Of a stretch of DNA of 64,000 bases, positions 34,118-44,031 are shown piece after piece. Source of the stretch: Myxococcota bacterium. Lineage in GTDB: Bacteria; Myxococcota; JAJVIH01. The stretch covers positions 167,205 to 231,204 of the forward strand of contig JAJVIH010000016.1 in NCBI GenBank assembly GCA_022072125.1, written 5' to 3'. Every line of letters starts with the position of its first letter. Within the stretch, counting starts at the first letter, position 1. Under the pieces are notes generated by a model. The model saw nothing but the letters and a program-made list of their open reading frames with translations. It was not told where the DNA came from and did not search any database. Both the position numbers and the translations under genes were made by a program.

Positions 34118-35710
34118 ATGCGGATGAAACGGGCTATTCCCCTGGTGATCGGGATTGTGATCGTGCTCGCGGGCGGGCTGTACCTGTTTCTCCTCCGCGA
34201 GACCGGGCGGCCCGCCGTGCGCAATGAAGTCCCGGAAGAAAAGCTGCCGAAGCTGTTGCAGATCATCCCCGCCCGCACCAAGCCCGCGCTCGTCGCCTGG
34301 ACCAGCACGCCGGGGGCCGACTGGGATTTTTACGCCGGCATGCCGCTGCGCAAGGCCGCCGCCCGCGCGGATCGCTTCCGCCAGTTCCTGTCGGACAAAC
34401 TGGGCGCCCATCCGGTGCTGATGCGGCTGCTGGAGGCGCGCGAGGCCGACGGCCAGTTTGTGCGCCTGTTCGCGCGCGGCGCTGGCGGCGCGGTCTATCT
34501 GATTGACGGCAAGCCGCACGCGCTGCTGGTGGCGGAGGCGGATCCCGCATTGCTGGCCGCCGGGAAAATATTCCAGAGCTACTGGAGCGACGCGGACAGC
34601 GCGGAGTTCACCGTCGAAAACACCGTTTGCGTCCACCTGTACAAAAAGGGAACCAAAGACCCCCTGCTGCACTACGCGGTGATGGGCTCCTGGCTTGTCG
34701 CGTCCGATCACCAGCCGCTTCTCGAAGAAACCGTGGCGCGGGCGCGCGGCCGCGAAATCGAGGGGCTGATGGATCTGAAGGTCTTTCCGCAACTCAAGGG
34801 AGACGGCAAAACCGATCGCCTGCTGGGCGTCAATTCGGAATGGCTGAAAGAGCGGTCCGGCGTGCAGAAGCTGGTATTGACCTCGGTTCCCGGCGATCCG
34901 GCGGGGCAGGCGCGCATTGCCTGGGCGCTTCCGGAAGGCGTGACCGTGACCGCCGGAACGGTTCCGCCGGGCCATCTGGACGCCGTGCCGGCCACTGCGG
35001 CGATTTACGTCTCCTGGTCGCCGGCGGCGGATCTGTGGCGCTTCCACGTGGGCGAGTGGCCGGGAGAGACCATCGCCCATTACATCGCCGGCAAGCAGTA
35101 CGGCGGCGTCAACACGGAGAATATGTCCTTGCTGACGGGCTCCGCCGCCGCCGTGGCGGTTCAGGAAACCCGTTTCAACGATCTGGGTCATTATATCCCC
35201 CGCCTGGCGCTGTTGCTGGATTCCAAGGACCCGGGGCTGCTGGCCAGCGCCATCCGCGCCTTTCTGGAAGCATCGGTGTCGGAGGGCTACCGGGGCAACG
35301 ACGACCGCGTGAATGGCATGCGCCTGGCGCATTTTGAACGCGGCTCCAGCGAGCCGAAACCCGGCGTGCTTCAGCTCAGGAATGGCGTGGCGGCCTCGCT
35401 GGACAAGGACATGCTCAAGGCGCTGGCGGACACCGCCGCGGGCGGCCAGTTGTCGCTGGGCGCCGCCAATGTCTTCCAGAACATGAAAGGCGATGTTTAC
35501 CTGCGCATTCATGGTCCCACCATGCGGGCGACCATGGACAGCTACCTGAGCAGCATCGCCCGCCGCCTGCCGCGCGGCGCCGACACCTTCGCGGGCGGCG
35601 ACGTGCTGGCGCTGGCCATGGCCGCGCTTGAATTCCAGACCCTGGACGCCGTGGTGGATTACGAACCCGGGAAGGCCTCCGGCGTGTTGCGCTTCCGCCG
35701 CGCCCCGTGA
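34118..35710 (+). CDS. Membrane-anchored protein of unknown function (DUF3352-like)
   Basis: The 530-residue protein has one N-terminal TM anchor (AIPLVIGIVIVLAGGLYLFLL) and a large extracytoplasmic part. The pattern of a hydrophobic anchor, then IPARTKPALVAWTSTPGADWDF and HYAVMGSWLVASDHQPLLEE, resembles DUF3352 proteins, which are uncharacterised envelope proteins; this is by eye. No catalytic motif is seen. The reading frame ends 50 nt before the TPR protein's chosen start, so they probably form one operon. Confidence 0.7.
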   Translation: MRMKRAIPLVIGIVIVLAGGLYLFLLRETGRPAVRNEVPEEKLPKLLQIIPARTKPALVAWTSTPGADWDFYAGMPLRKAAARADRFRQFLSDKLGAHPVLMRLLEAREADGQFVRLFARGAGGAVYLIDGKPHALLVAEADPALLAAGKIFQSYWSDADSAEFTVENTVCVHLYKKGTKDPLLHYAVMGSWLVASDHQPLLEETVARARGREIEGLMDLKVFPQLKGDGKTDRLLGVNSEWLKERSGVQKLVLTSVPGDPAGQARIAWALPEGVTVTAGTVPPGHLDAVPATAAIYVSWSPAADLWRFHVGEWPGETIAHYIAGKQYGGVNTENMSLLTGSAAAVAVQETRFNDLGHYIPRLALLLDSKDPGLLASAIRAFLEASVSEGYRGNDDRVNGMRLAHFERGSSEPKPGVLQLRNGVAASLDKDMLKALADTAAGGQLSLGAANVFQNMKGDVYLRIHGPTMRATMDSYLSSIARRLPRGADTFAGGDVLALAMAALEFQTLDAVVDYEPGKASGVLRFRRAP

Positions 35711-35760
35711 TTTCCCCCGGCTTTTGTGAAGACCCGGCGGCTGGGGTATTCTCCCGGTCC

Positions 35761-37011
35761 ATGCGCAACCTTCCCCTCCATTTGATATGCGCTGGTCTGG
35801 CGGCGGGTGCGTTGTTGTACCCATGCTCCGGGCTGGCCGGCGACTCCGCGAGTCCGGCGTCCAACCAGACGCCGGACCTGATTCCCGGCATCGAACCGCC
35901 GAAGAGCGACAGCCCCGAGGCCCTCAACTATTTTGAGCGGGCGCGCACTTTCGAGATGTCCGGCCGGCTGGATTCGGCGGCTGAGTACCTGGAGAAGGCG
36001 ATCAAGGCCGACAGCAAATTCGCCGACGCCTGGCTGCTGCTGGGACGCATCCGCGCGATGCAGAAGAACAATCCGGAAGCCATCCGGGTGCTGCAGAACG
36101 GCATTGAAGCCGCCCCGGACAAGGCTGAACTCTACCTGGTCCTGGGCATGCTCTACGACATGGAAGGCAACCATTCGGCGGCGCGGCTGATTTACCGCAA
36201 GGGACTGGCCCGCCAGAAGGATTATTTCGAGTTGATCGTCGAACTCGCCGACACCGAGCTGATGTTGGGCCACGTGAAGGAATCCATCGAACTGCACCAG
36301 CGGGCGGTGGAGTTGCAGCCGTGGAATCCCGATCCCAAGATCAACCTGGGCTACGCGCTGATGCGCGGCAAAAAATTCGACGAGGCCATTGAATCCCTGC
36401 GCAACGCCATCCTGCTGGAAAAGCGGACCGGCCGTCTGGGCAAATCCGCGGCGGCCGCCTACGCGCATCTGGGCGACTGTTACGGCGCCAAAAAAGACTA
36501 CAAAAAGGCGCTGGACGCCTACCGCATGTCGCTCAAGCTCGATGACAAGCAGGGGCGGGTCTACTACCACATGGGATTGCTGCTGGCCGCGACTGGACAA
36601 TATGACACCGCGGAGACCGCGTTCGAGAAGGCCATCATGCTCGATTACCGGGACCCCGCGGTGCTGGCCAGCCTTGGCTCGCTGGAACTGCGCCGCGAGG
36701 ACTACGACAACGCGCTGGCGCATTTCGAGAGGGCGCTGGTGGAAGCGCCGGATTACTTCCGCGCGCATTACAGCATCGCGCTGATTCGCATCGCCAGGGA
36801 GCAGTGGGCCGAAGCGGAGACTTCCCTGAAGGAGGCGCTGCGCATCCAGCCGGAGGACCCCAACGCCATGGCCAGCATGATTGATGTGCTGCGCAAGTTG
36901 GATCGCAAGGCGGAAGCGGATGTACTGGAGAAAAAATACCTGCTGCTCAAGGGCGCGAAGGGACCGCCGCCGCCGCGCCCCACCCCCGGCGGCAAAAAGC
37001 CCACGCCCTGA
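35761..37011 (+). CDS. Secreted/periplasmic TPR protein
   Basis: A signal peptide (MRNLPLHLICAGLAAGALLY) precedes at least eight tetratricopeptide repeats covering about residues 50-390, e.g. LNYFERARTFEMSGRLDSAA and VYYHMGLLLAATGQYDTAET. TPR arrays hold partner proteins together. The ATG at 35761 is chosen over a GTG at 35707 because it begins the signal peptide. The C-terminus is Lys/Gly/Pro-rich (PPPPRPTPGGKKPTP). It follows a membrane-anchored protein on the same strand. Confidence 0.85.
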   Translation: MRNLPLHLICAGLAAGALLYPCSGLAGDSASPASNQTPDLIPGIEPPKSDSPEALNYFERARTFEMSGRLDSAAEYLEKAIKADSKFADAWLLLGRIRAMQKNNPEAIRVLQNGIEAAPDKAELYLVLGMLYDMEGNHSAARLIYRKGLARQKDYFELIVELADTELMLGHVKESIELHQRAVELQPWNPDPKINLGYALMRGKKFDEAIESLRNAILLEKRTGRLGKSAAAAYAHLGDCYGAKKDYKKALDAYRMSLKLDDKQGRVYYHMGLLLAATGQYDTAETAFEKAIMLDYRDPAVLASLGSLELRREDYDNALAHFERALVEAPDYFRAHYSIALIRIAREQWAEAETSLKEALRIQPEDPNAMASMIDVLRKLDRKAEADVLEKKYLLLKGAKGPPPPRPTPGGKKPTP

Positions 37012-37280
37012 ATCCATCAAACGGCGATGCCGGGCGGATAGTCTTGCTTCCAGCGGAGAAATGCGCCGCCAATTACCCCACGCGGGTATTAAAATCCTGG
37101 AGTGATCGCCCCGGATTGTCACAAAACAGTCACCGGTCCTTTTCTTTTCTCCCGCGTGAAATATTTTGTTGACCATGGGCGTCTGAATCGCATAGGTTCC
37201 GCGCCCTGTTCGCGGGAGTCCCCGGCGGAATCGGCCGCCGAGTACTGGCGATAGCTGGTTCTGGTTGTATCTGTACCTGG

Positions 37281-38773
37281 ATGGCCGCTGCACTGACTGC
37301 TCTACCTGTTTCGGGGCGTGACTCGATCGCGGGGCGGCAGGTGCGTGCGCCGCTCTTCGAGTCCATCCAGGCGTTTGTTCATCGCAACCAGGCCGTTTTT
37401 TACTGTCCCGGCCACAAGGGCGGGCGCACCCTCCCCGAAGAGTTCAAGCGCAATATCGCGGCCTGGGATATCAACAATCTCCCGGAAACCGATACGCTGC
37501 ATTGCCCTTCCGGTCCCATCCTGGAAGCGGAAGAACTGCTGGCGGAAGCCTACGGCGTGGACAAATCCTTCATCCTGGTGGGGGGATCCACGGCGGGGAA
37601 TATCGCCGCGATCATGTCCGCGGCGGGCCCGGGCCAGAAGCTGCTGGCGCCGCGCAACGCCCACAAATCCGTGATTGCGGGCATTGTGTTGTCGGGGGCG
37701 CAGCCGGTGTGGATCACACCGGAGTTCGATGCGGGGCTTGGCATCGCCCATGGCCTGTCCGCCGCCAGCGCCGGCGAGGCGTTCCACAAGCACCCGGATG
37801 CGCGCGCTCTTTTCGCCCTGAATCCGACTTATTTCGGCGCCACGCCGGATATCCGCGCGTTGCTCCGGATCAGCCAGGAACATGGCGTTCCCCTGCTGGT
37901 GGACGAAGCGCACGGCCCCCATTTTCATTTCCACCCGGAACTTCCCCTCGCCGCGGAAGACGCGGGGGCCTGCGCCGTGGTTCAGAGCACCCACAAGATA
38001 CTCTCCGGCCTCAGCCAGGCGGCGGTGTTGCACCTGCGCACGGAGCGCCTGGCGGAGACCCATGTCCGCAAGATGCTGCAGTTGATCCAGACCACCAGTC
38101 CGAATTTCGCGGTCATGGCCTCGATTGATCTGGCCCGCCGCCAGATGGCGCTGGATGGCGAGGCCCTGTGGACGGAAGTCTTGCGCCTCGCGCGTGAGAC
38201 CCGCGAGCGTCTGCGCGCCATTCCGGGCCTGCGCCTGCTGGAGAAACCCCCATTCCGGGAGGGCGGCGGCTTCGTCAATCTCGACGAAACCAAAATCGTC
38301 ATGGATGTCACGGAACTGGGCTGGAAGGGCCATGAAGCCCACGAATTTCTCAACAGGCGGGACGTGCAGCCCGAGGTCTCCGGCGAGTCCTATGTGCTCT
38401 GCATCATGACCGTGGGCAGCAATCAGGAAGACTGCGATCGCCTGGTTGCGGCCATGCAGGCGCTGGCCCGCGGCAAACCGCCCGCCCGCATTCAGGAAGG
38501 CGAGGTGGACCCGGCCGTGGTGTTGAGCCGCATGCCCCGCGTCGAAATGACCCCGCGCGACGCCTTTTACGCGGAGACCGTCACGGTTCCCTTTGACGCC
38601 TCGAAAGGGCGCGTTTGCGCCGAGGTGGTGACCCCATACCCCCCAGGCATTCCGGTGCTGATGCCCGGCGAGATCATTGATCGCGACACGCTCGATTTCC
38701 TCCGGCAAGTGCTGATGGCCAGACGCCCTGTCAGCGCTTCCGATCCAACCCTGGGCGTCCTGAGGGTCGTACG

Positions 38774-38777
<4 letters not shown>
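37281..38777 (+). CDS. Orn/Lys/Arg decarboxylase family protein (group III)
   Basis: This 498-residue PLP enzyme belongs to the group III basic amino-acid decarboxylases. The N-terminal YCPGHKGG, the DEAHGPHF turn at 208-215, Schiff-base Lys239 in STHKILSGLSQ and the C-terminal PYPPGIPVLMPGE are all present. It lacks the N-terminal receiver-like wing of E. coli inducible enzymes, like Bacillus SpeA/YaaO-type proteins. The gene overlaps the next one by ATGA; that gene is a diaminobutyrate-type aminotransferase, so the substrate could be 2,4-diaminobutyrate, though Arg, Lys or Orn remain possible. Confidence 0.88.
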
Positions 38778-40135
<1,358 letters not shown>

Positions 40136-40165
<30 letters not shown>

Positions 40166-40999
40166 GGCGGACCATCCGTCTATCCGGCTCCGCAGCGCGC
40201 GCCATTCAAACACGCGGACGCAGTAGAGTTGGAAGACGGGCGGGCTGCCGGAAGCGCAGCGCCCGTCCTCCGGAACTTCCGGACGGCGGAAACCATTCTG
40301 CTGCTCGGCCGCGCTGAGTTCCTCGTCCATCCGGGCCAGTTCGGCCCGCAGTTCCCCCAACGGTCCGCTGTCCGCGCTTTCCCGCAGGACAGCGGACGTT
40401 TTTTTGCGGACGCGGCGGAGCAGTTTCAGGGTCTGCCCGAATTCCGGGTCGAGTTTCTTGTCGCGGTTTTCCACGCGCGCCGATTCGATGTCCTCGATCA
40501 TGCCTTCGGCGGCCAGCATGCGGGCCGCCACCAGCACCTCGCGGATCGGCGCCGCCGGACGGAACAGCAGTTCGCCCAGCGCGTCCTCCGCACCGGGCGG
40601 ATGTTTGGCCGCGGCCATCAGCACCGCATATTTCACCACCCGCGGATGCTGGCTGCGGAATCCCGCCAGCAGTCCGGCGTGCGCCTCGCTGTCCTTGCGC
40701 TGCGAAAGGGTGAAGACCGCCTGTAGTCCCGTCACTTCGTCATCGCCGGACATGGCCTTGATCAGGCGCTCGTTGCTCCAGGTGGCCATTTCATCCACGG
40801 TGAGCGGGGGGGAACGCGCCTGCACCACGGGCAGGGGATCAATGGGAATGGGCGCGGCCGCCGGATCCGGCTCAACCGGGCGCGCGGCGGCGGCTGGCGG
40901 CTGTGGCGGTTGCTCCCGGCATCCGGCGGATATGGCGATCACCGGCGACAGCAACACAAACAGGGAAATGCGCCTCAGCGTTTTTTTCGCGTCCGCCAT
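40136..40999 (-). CDS. Lipoprotein of unknown function, HEAT-like
   Basis: A signal sequence RRISLFVLLSPVIAISAGC gives a lipidated Cys at about residue 26. A Pro/Ala-rich linker follows, then a helical region (SNERLIKAMSGDDEVTGLQA and LLAGFRSQHPRVVKYAVLMA) that looks HEAT-like. The C-terminus has two Cys. The ATG at 40999 begins the signal peptide; the open frame extends upstream without reason. Its 3' end overlaps the aminotransferase gene on the opposite strand. Confidence 0.7.
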
Positions 41000-41351
41000 T
41001 CGAGAGAACTCGCGGCGGGGATGCGGTCCGCTGGCGGGCAGGGCGGCGTTTGTTCCCGGTTGAAGGAATGGCGCCGCCGTGGCGGAGATGATTCCCTGTC
41101 GCGCCGTGATATTCCCCTTCACTTCTTCCATTGCGAACCTCAATCCCGGTCCGGGGGCGTCAACCCCTTTTCATTTCTCGCGGGATGGGCGGGGGAAATG
41201 AAGAGGGCTGGTTCAGATCATCCGCGCGATGCTGGCGGCGCCGCGATTTTGCGGATTCCCCCTCCGCGCCGCAAGGCGCGGAGGGGGAATGCCGGTGTCA
41301 GGAGGCAAGGGCGGGGTTCGCAAGATCAGTTCAACATGGCGAAGGTTAATC
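41000..41351. other. Non-coding stretch after the pilin/PilGHI operon
   Basis: No credible gene is seen. Its one clear element is the stem-loop at 41255-41290. The remainder is GC-rich upstream sequence of the lipoprotein gene. Confidence 0.5.
41255..41290 (-). terminator. Perfect 16-bp stem with GCAA tetraloop after pilI-like gene
   Basis: ATTCCCCCTCCGCGCC pairs exactly with the sequence after a GCAA loop (GNRA class). It lies 62 nt beyond the pilI-like stop. A T-rich tail is missing, so it may act as a stabilising 3' structure or an atypical terminator. Confidence 0.55.
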
Positions 41352-42122
41352 TTACTTGATGTCGCGGCGGTGAAAGACCGCCATGGCCAGCGCCAGCACG
41401 CCGCAGGAATAGGCGGCGGCGTACAGCGCCGCGAACAGGTGATACGCGGGTGGAATCACCCCCCCCGCCGCGATGAAATCGGCGATGGCGAAACGCCCGC
41501 TGTTGGGCAGAATCCAATAGACGGCTTTGAACACCATCTGGAGGGCCGGGAAGGCGATTTTTTTGTTGAGCGCCAGAACATCTTGCGAAAAGGCCCCCGC
41601 CAGGGTGACGCCGATGGAATACAACGAAGCCAGCAGGGGCTGCGTGTAGATGGCGAACATGGCCGACAGGGCGGCGACCGGTGCGATGCGCAGACAGGAG
41701 TGAACCGCCGGCATGAACGGCAACTCGATGGGAACGCCGGATTTCAGGGCGATCAGAACAATCACCAACGCGGCGGCGAGCAGATGAGCGGCGATCGCGG
41801 CGGCGCCGATCATCCAGACGCCCAGCATACGGCCGGACAGGTAGGCGAAGCGGCTGACCGGCCTCGACAGGTAATTGGCGATCTCCTTGCTCTCCACGTC
41901 CCGGCCGATGGTGATGGCGTTCAGGAATATCACCAGGAACGAGGCCGCCTGCGCCGCCCAGCGGACAGCTCCTCCCCAGGCCTGGGCAGGCGTGGCGCGC
42001 ACCCACGCGATATCCGCCAGCACCAGCAGGACAACCAGAAGACCCAGCAGCAGAACCGCCGCGCGGGCGCCCGCATCGCGCCACGACATGCGCCAGGTCA
42101 GTTGGGCCATCCTCCACGTCAT
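41352..42122 (-). CDS. pilI: ABC transporter permease, PilI-like
   Basis: The 256-residue integral membrane protein has about six TM helices (for example AAVLLLGLLVVLLVLADIAW and GAAAIAAHLLAAALVIVLIA), typical of ABC-2-type permeases. It is coupled by ATGA to the ATPase gene upstream and lies in an operon with pilins. In Myxococcus the pilG-pilH-pilI genes next to pilA encode an ABC-type complex needed for pilus assembly; position and family suggest this is the PilI counterpart. The symbol is assigned by context. Confidence 0.7.
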   Translation of the reverse strand: MTWRMAQLTWRMSWRDAGARAAVLLLGLLVVLLVLADIAWVRATPAQAWGGAVRWAAQAASFLVIFLNAITIGRDVESKEIANYLSRPVSRFAYLSGRMLGVWMIGAAAIAAHLLAAALVIVLIALKSGVPIELPFMPAVHSCLRIAPVAALSAMFAIYTQPLLASLYSIGVTLAGAFSQDVLALNKKIAFPALQMVFKAVYWILPNSGRFAIADFIAAGGVIPPAYHLFAALYAAAYSCGVLALAMAVFHRRDIK

Positions 42123-43045
42123 GACTGCATCGCCTTGAGCAATAGGGTTTCCAGGGATTGTTCCCCGCGCTGGATTTCCAGCGGGACCTGATTTTCCTGC
42201 TTCAGCAGCGCAAGAAAAGGCTCCAGGCTGCGCGAGGGAATTTCCACTTCATGGAACGACGGACCGGTGTTGATTTTCCCTCCGTGGTTTTTCACGGCTT
42301 CCGCCGCGGCCGGGGACAGGGTTTGCAGGGCCAGCGTCACCATCGCATCTCCCTGCTGCGAGGCCAGCAATTCCGCCGGAGTTCCTTCCAGCACCATGCG
42401 GCCTTTGGAAAGCAACCCCACCCGGTCGGCCATCGCCTCGATATCCGGCAGGATATGGGTGCATAAAAACACCGTGGCGCCTTCCTTGCGGCGGCGCAGG
42501 ATCAAATCGCGGATTTCCTTCCGGCCCATCGGATCCAGCCCGCTTTGAGGTTCGTCCAGAATCAGCACCTTCGGATTTCCCACCAGCGCGGCCGCGATGG
42601 ACAGCCGCTGCGTCATGCCCTTGGACAAATCCCGCACCAGGGTGTCGCGCGCCGCGGCGATGCCCGCCTGTTCGAGCAATCCTTCCACATCCAATGGCGG
42701 AGCGTTTTTGCCAAGACCCAGCAGCGAATGGTGAAACTCCAGATATTCCTTGCAGGTCAGTCTGGGCGGGATGCGCGGAAACTCCGGCAGGTAGCCGATC
42801 CCTTCCCGTGACTTCGGATTGGCCGGGTCCCGCCCGAGGATGGTCACCCGCCCGGCGGTGGGTTGAACCAGACCCAACATGATGGTGATCAGCGTGGACT
42901 TACCGGCGCCGTTATGTCCCACCAGGCCATAAATCTGCCCCTCCATGGCGTGCAGGGACACATCAAACAGGGCGTCCACCCGTTTGGCCAGGATGCCCAC
43001 CCGGTAATGTTTGCTGACTCCCTCTGCGCGGATGATCGCTTCCAT
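42119..43045 (-). CDS. pilH: ABC transporter ATPase, PilH-like
   Basis: The 308-residue ATPase has Walker A GHNGAGKST, signature LSKGMTQRLSIAAAL, Walker B VLILDEPQSGLD and the H-loop CTHILPDIE. A C-terminal extension of about 90 residues is usual for ABC-2 exporters. The ATG at 43045 lies 2 nt after the pilG-like stop; a TTG at 43051 is an alternative start. It pairs with the permease downstream. The name rests on synteny with the Myxococcus pilGHI cluster. Confidence 0.8.
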   Translation of the reverse strand: MEAIIRAEGVSKHYRVGILAKRVDALFDVSLHAMEGQIYGLVGHNGAGKSTLITIMLGLVQPTAGRVTILGRDPANPKSREGIGYLPEFPRIPPRLTCKEYLEFHHSLLGLGKNAPPLDVEGLLEQAGIAAARDTLVRDLSKGMTQRLSIAAALVGNPKVLILDEPQSGLDPMGRKEIRDLILRRRKEGATVFLCTHILPDIEAMADRVGLLSKGRMVLEGTPAELLASQQGDAMVTLALQTLSPAAAEAVKNHGGKINTGPSFHEVEIPSRSLEPFLALLKQENQVPLEIQRGEQSLETLLLKAMQS

Positions 43046-43047
43046 GG

Positions 43048-44031
43048 TCAATCCACGGGTCTCCGGATGCGGGCCGGTTTTGGACAGACAAATTTTTCGC
43101 CCTGGTGTTGCAGGTTGGAGAGCTTCTCCTTGCCGAACAGGATAAACCGGTTTCCAACGGTGCTTCTGACCTCGCCTTCCTCGTTGAGTTCAAATTGTCC
43201 GCCGGTTGGATCCGCGGGAATCTGTTGAAGATCGCCCTTGGCCACGAGTTCCTGGAGATTCAGGGGCGCCCGGCCTTCGCGCTGCCGGAACGCCGCAACC
43301 AGTTTGTCCAGCCGGTTGATGATCTCCTGCATGTCAATCAGGCGGAGGCGTTCCGCGAAATCCCGTTCGATCTCCCGCCGCTTCTCCGGCGTGAACTTGA
43401 GATTTTTGTTCCCGAGCATGTCCTTCATCTGCGAACGGACCATCTCACGGGCGAAATTCATGTCTCCGCTTTCGGCGGCCAGCCGGCTGGCCAGTCCGCG
43501 AATCTGTCCGGGAGCCGTGGGATTTTCGCTCGCCAGCTTCATGTAGCGCGCGGCGGCGGCGAAATCCCCAAGATGAAAATAGGTGTTGAACGCCAGGAAA
43601 AACGCCGGCTCCCAATCGGTAATCCCGCCTTCGATTCCCCGTTTCATGATGCAGTTGGCCTTGAGGATCAGATCGGCCCTGCGCGCCCGGGTCAGGGCGT
43701 AATGGTACACGAAATACTGGGTAAGAAATCCCGGATCCAGTTCCGTGGTGATGGCGCCGTATCCCCAGGCGTCCTGGAAATCCACTCCCCGCTCGCCGTT
43801 TTTCGACGATCCGGCGTACTGAATCGCCCCAAGCCAATAGAAGTCGCTGACGATCTGCCGGAATCCCAGGCTCAGCTCCAGCAGCGGTATGGGGGGCGGC
43901 AATACCGGCCGGTCAGGCGGGACTTCCGTCGCCGACATCTGGGTCTCCATCCCAATGTCAGCGGCGATGGCGGCGCCCAGACAGGCAAGGACCACGCCCA
44001 GCCATCCCATTTTGGCGGCGAAAGCATTCAT
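43048..44031 (-). CDS. pilG: Membrane-anchored TPR-like protein, PilG-like
   Basis: The 327-residue protein has one N-terminal hydrophobic anchor (GWLGVVLACLGAAIAADIG) and a helical extracytoplasmic body with a TPR-like stretch (FLAFNTYFHLGDFAAAARYM). The C-terminal QELVAKGDLQQIPADPTGGQ plus beta tail resembles pseudopilin-like endings. The ATG at 44031 overlaps the stop of the ligase gene (ATGA). By position it corresponds to Myxococcus pilG; sequence identity could not be tested. Confidence 0.65.
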   Translation of the reverse strand: MNAFAAKMGWLGVVLACLGAAIAADIGMETQMSATEVPPDRPVLPPPIPLLELSLGFRQIVSDFYWLGAIQYAGSSKNGERGVDFQDAWGYGAITTELDPGFLTQYFVYHYALTRARRADLILKANCIMKRGIEGGITDWEPAFFLAFNTYFHLGDFAAAARYMKLASENPTAPGQIRGLASRLAAESGDMNFAREMVRSQMKDMLGNKNLKFTPEKRREIERDFAERLRLIDMQEIINRLDKLVAAFRQREGRAPLNLQELVAKGDLQQIPADPTGGQFELNEEGEVRSTVGNRFILFGKEKLSNLQHQGEKFVCPKPARIRRPVD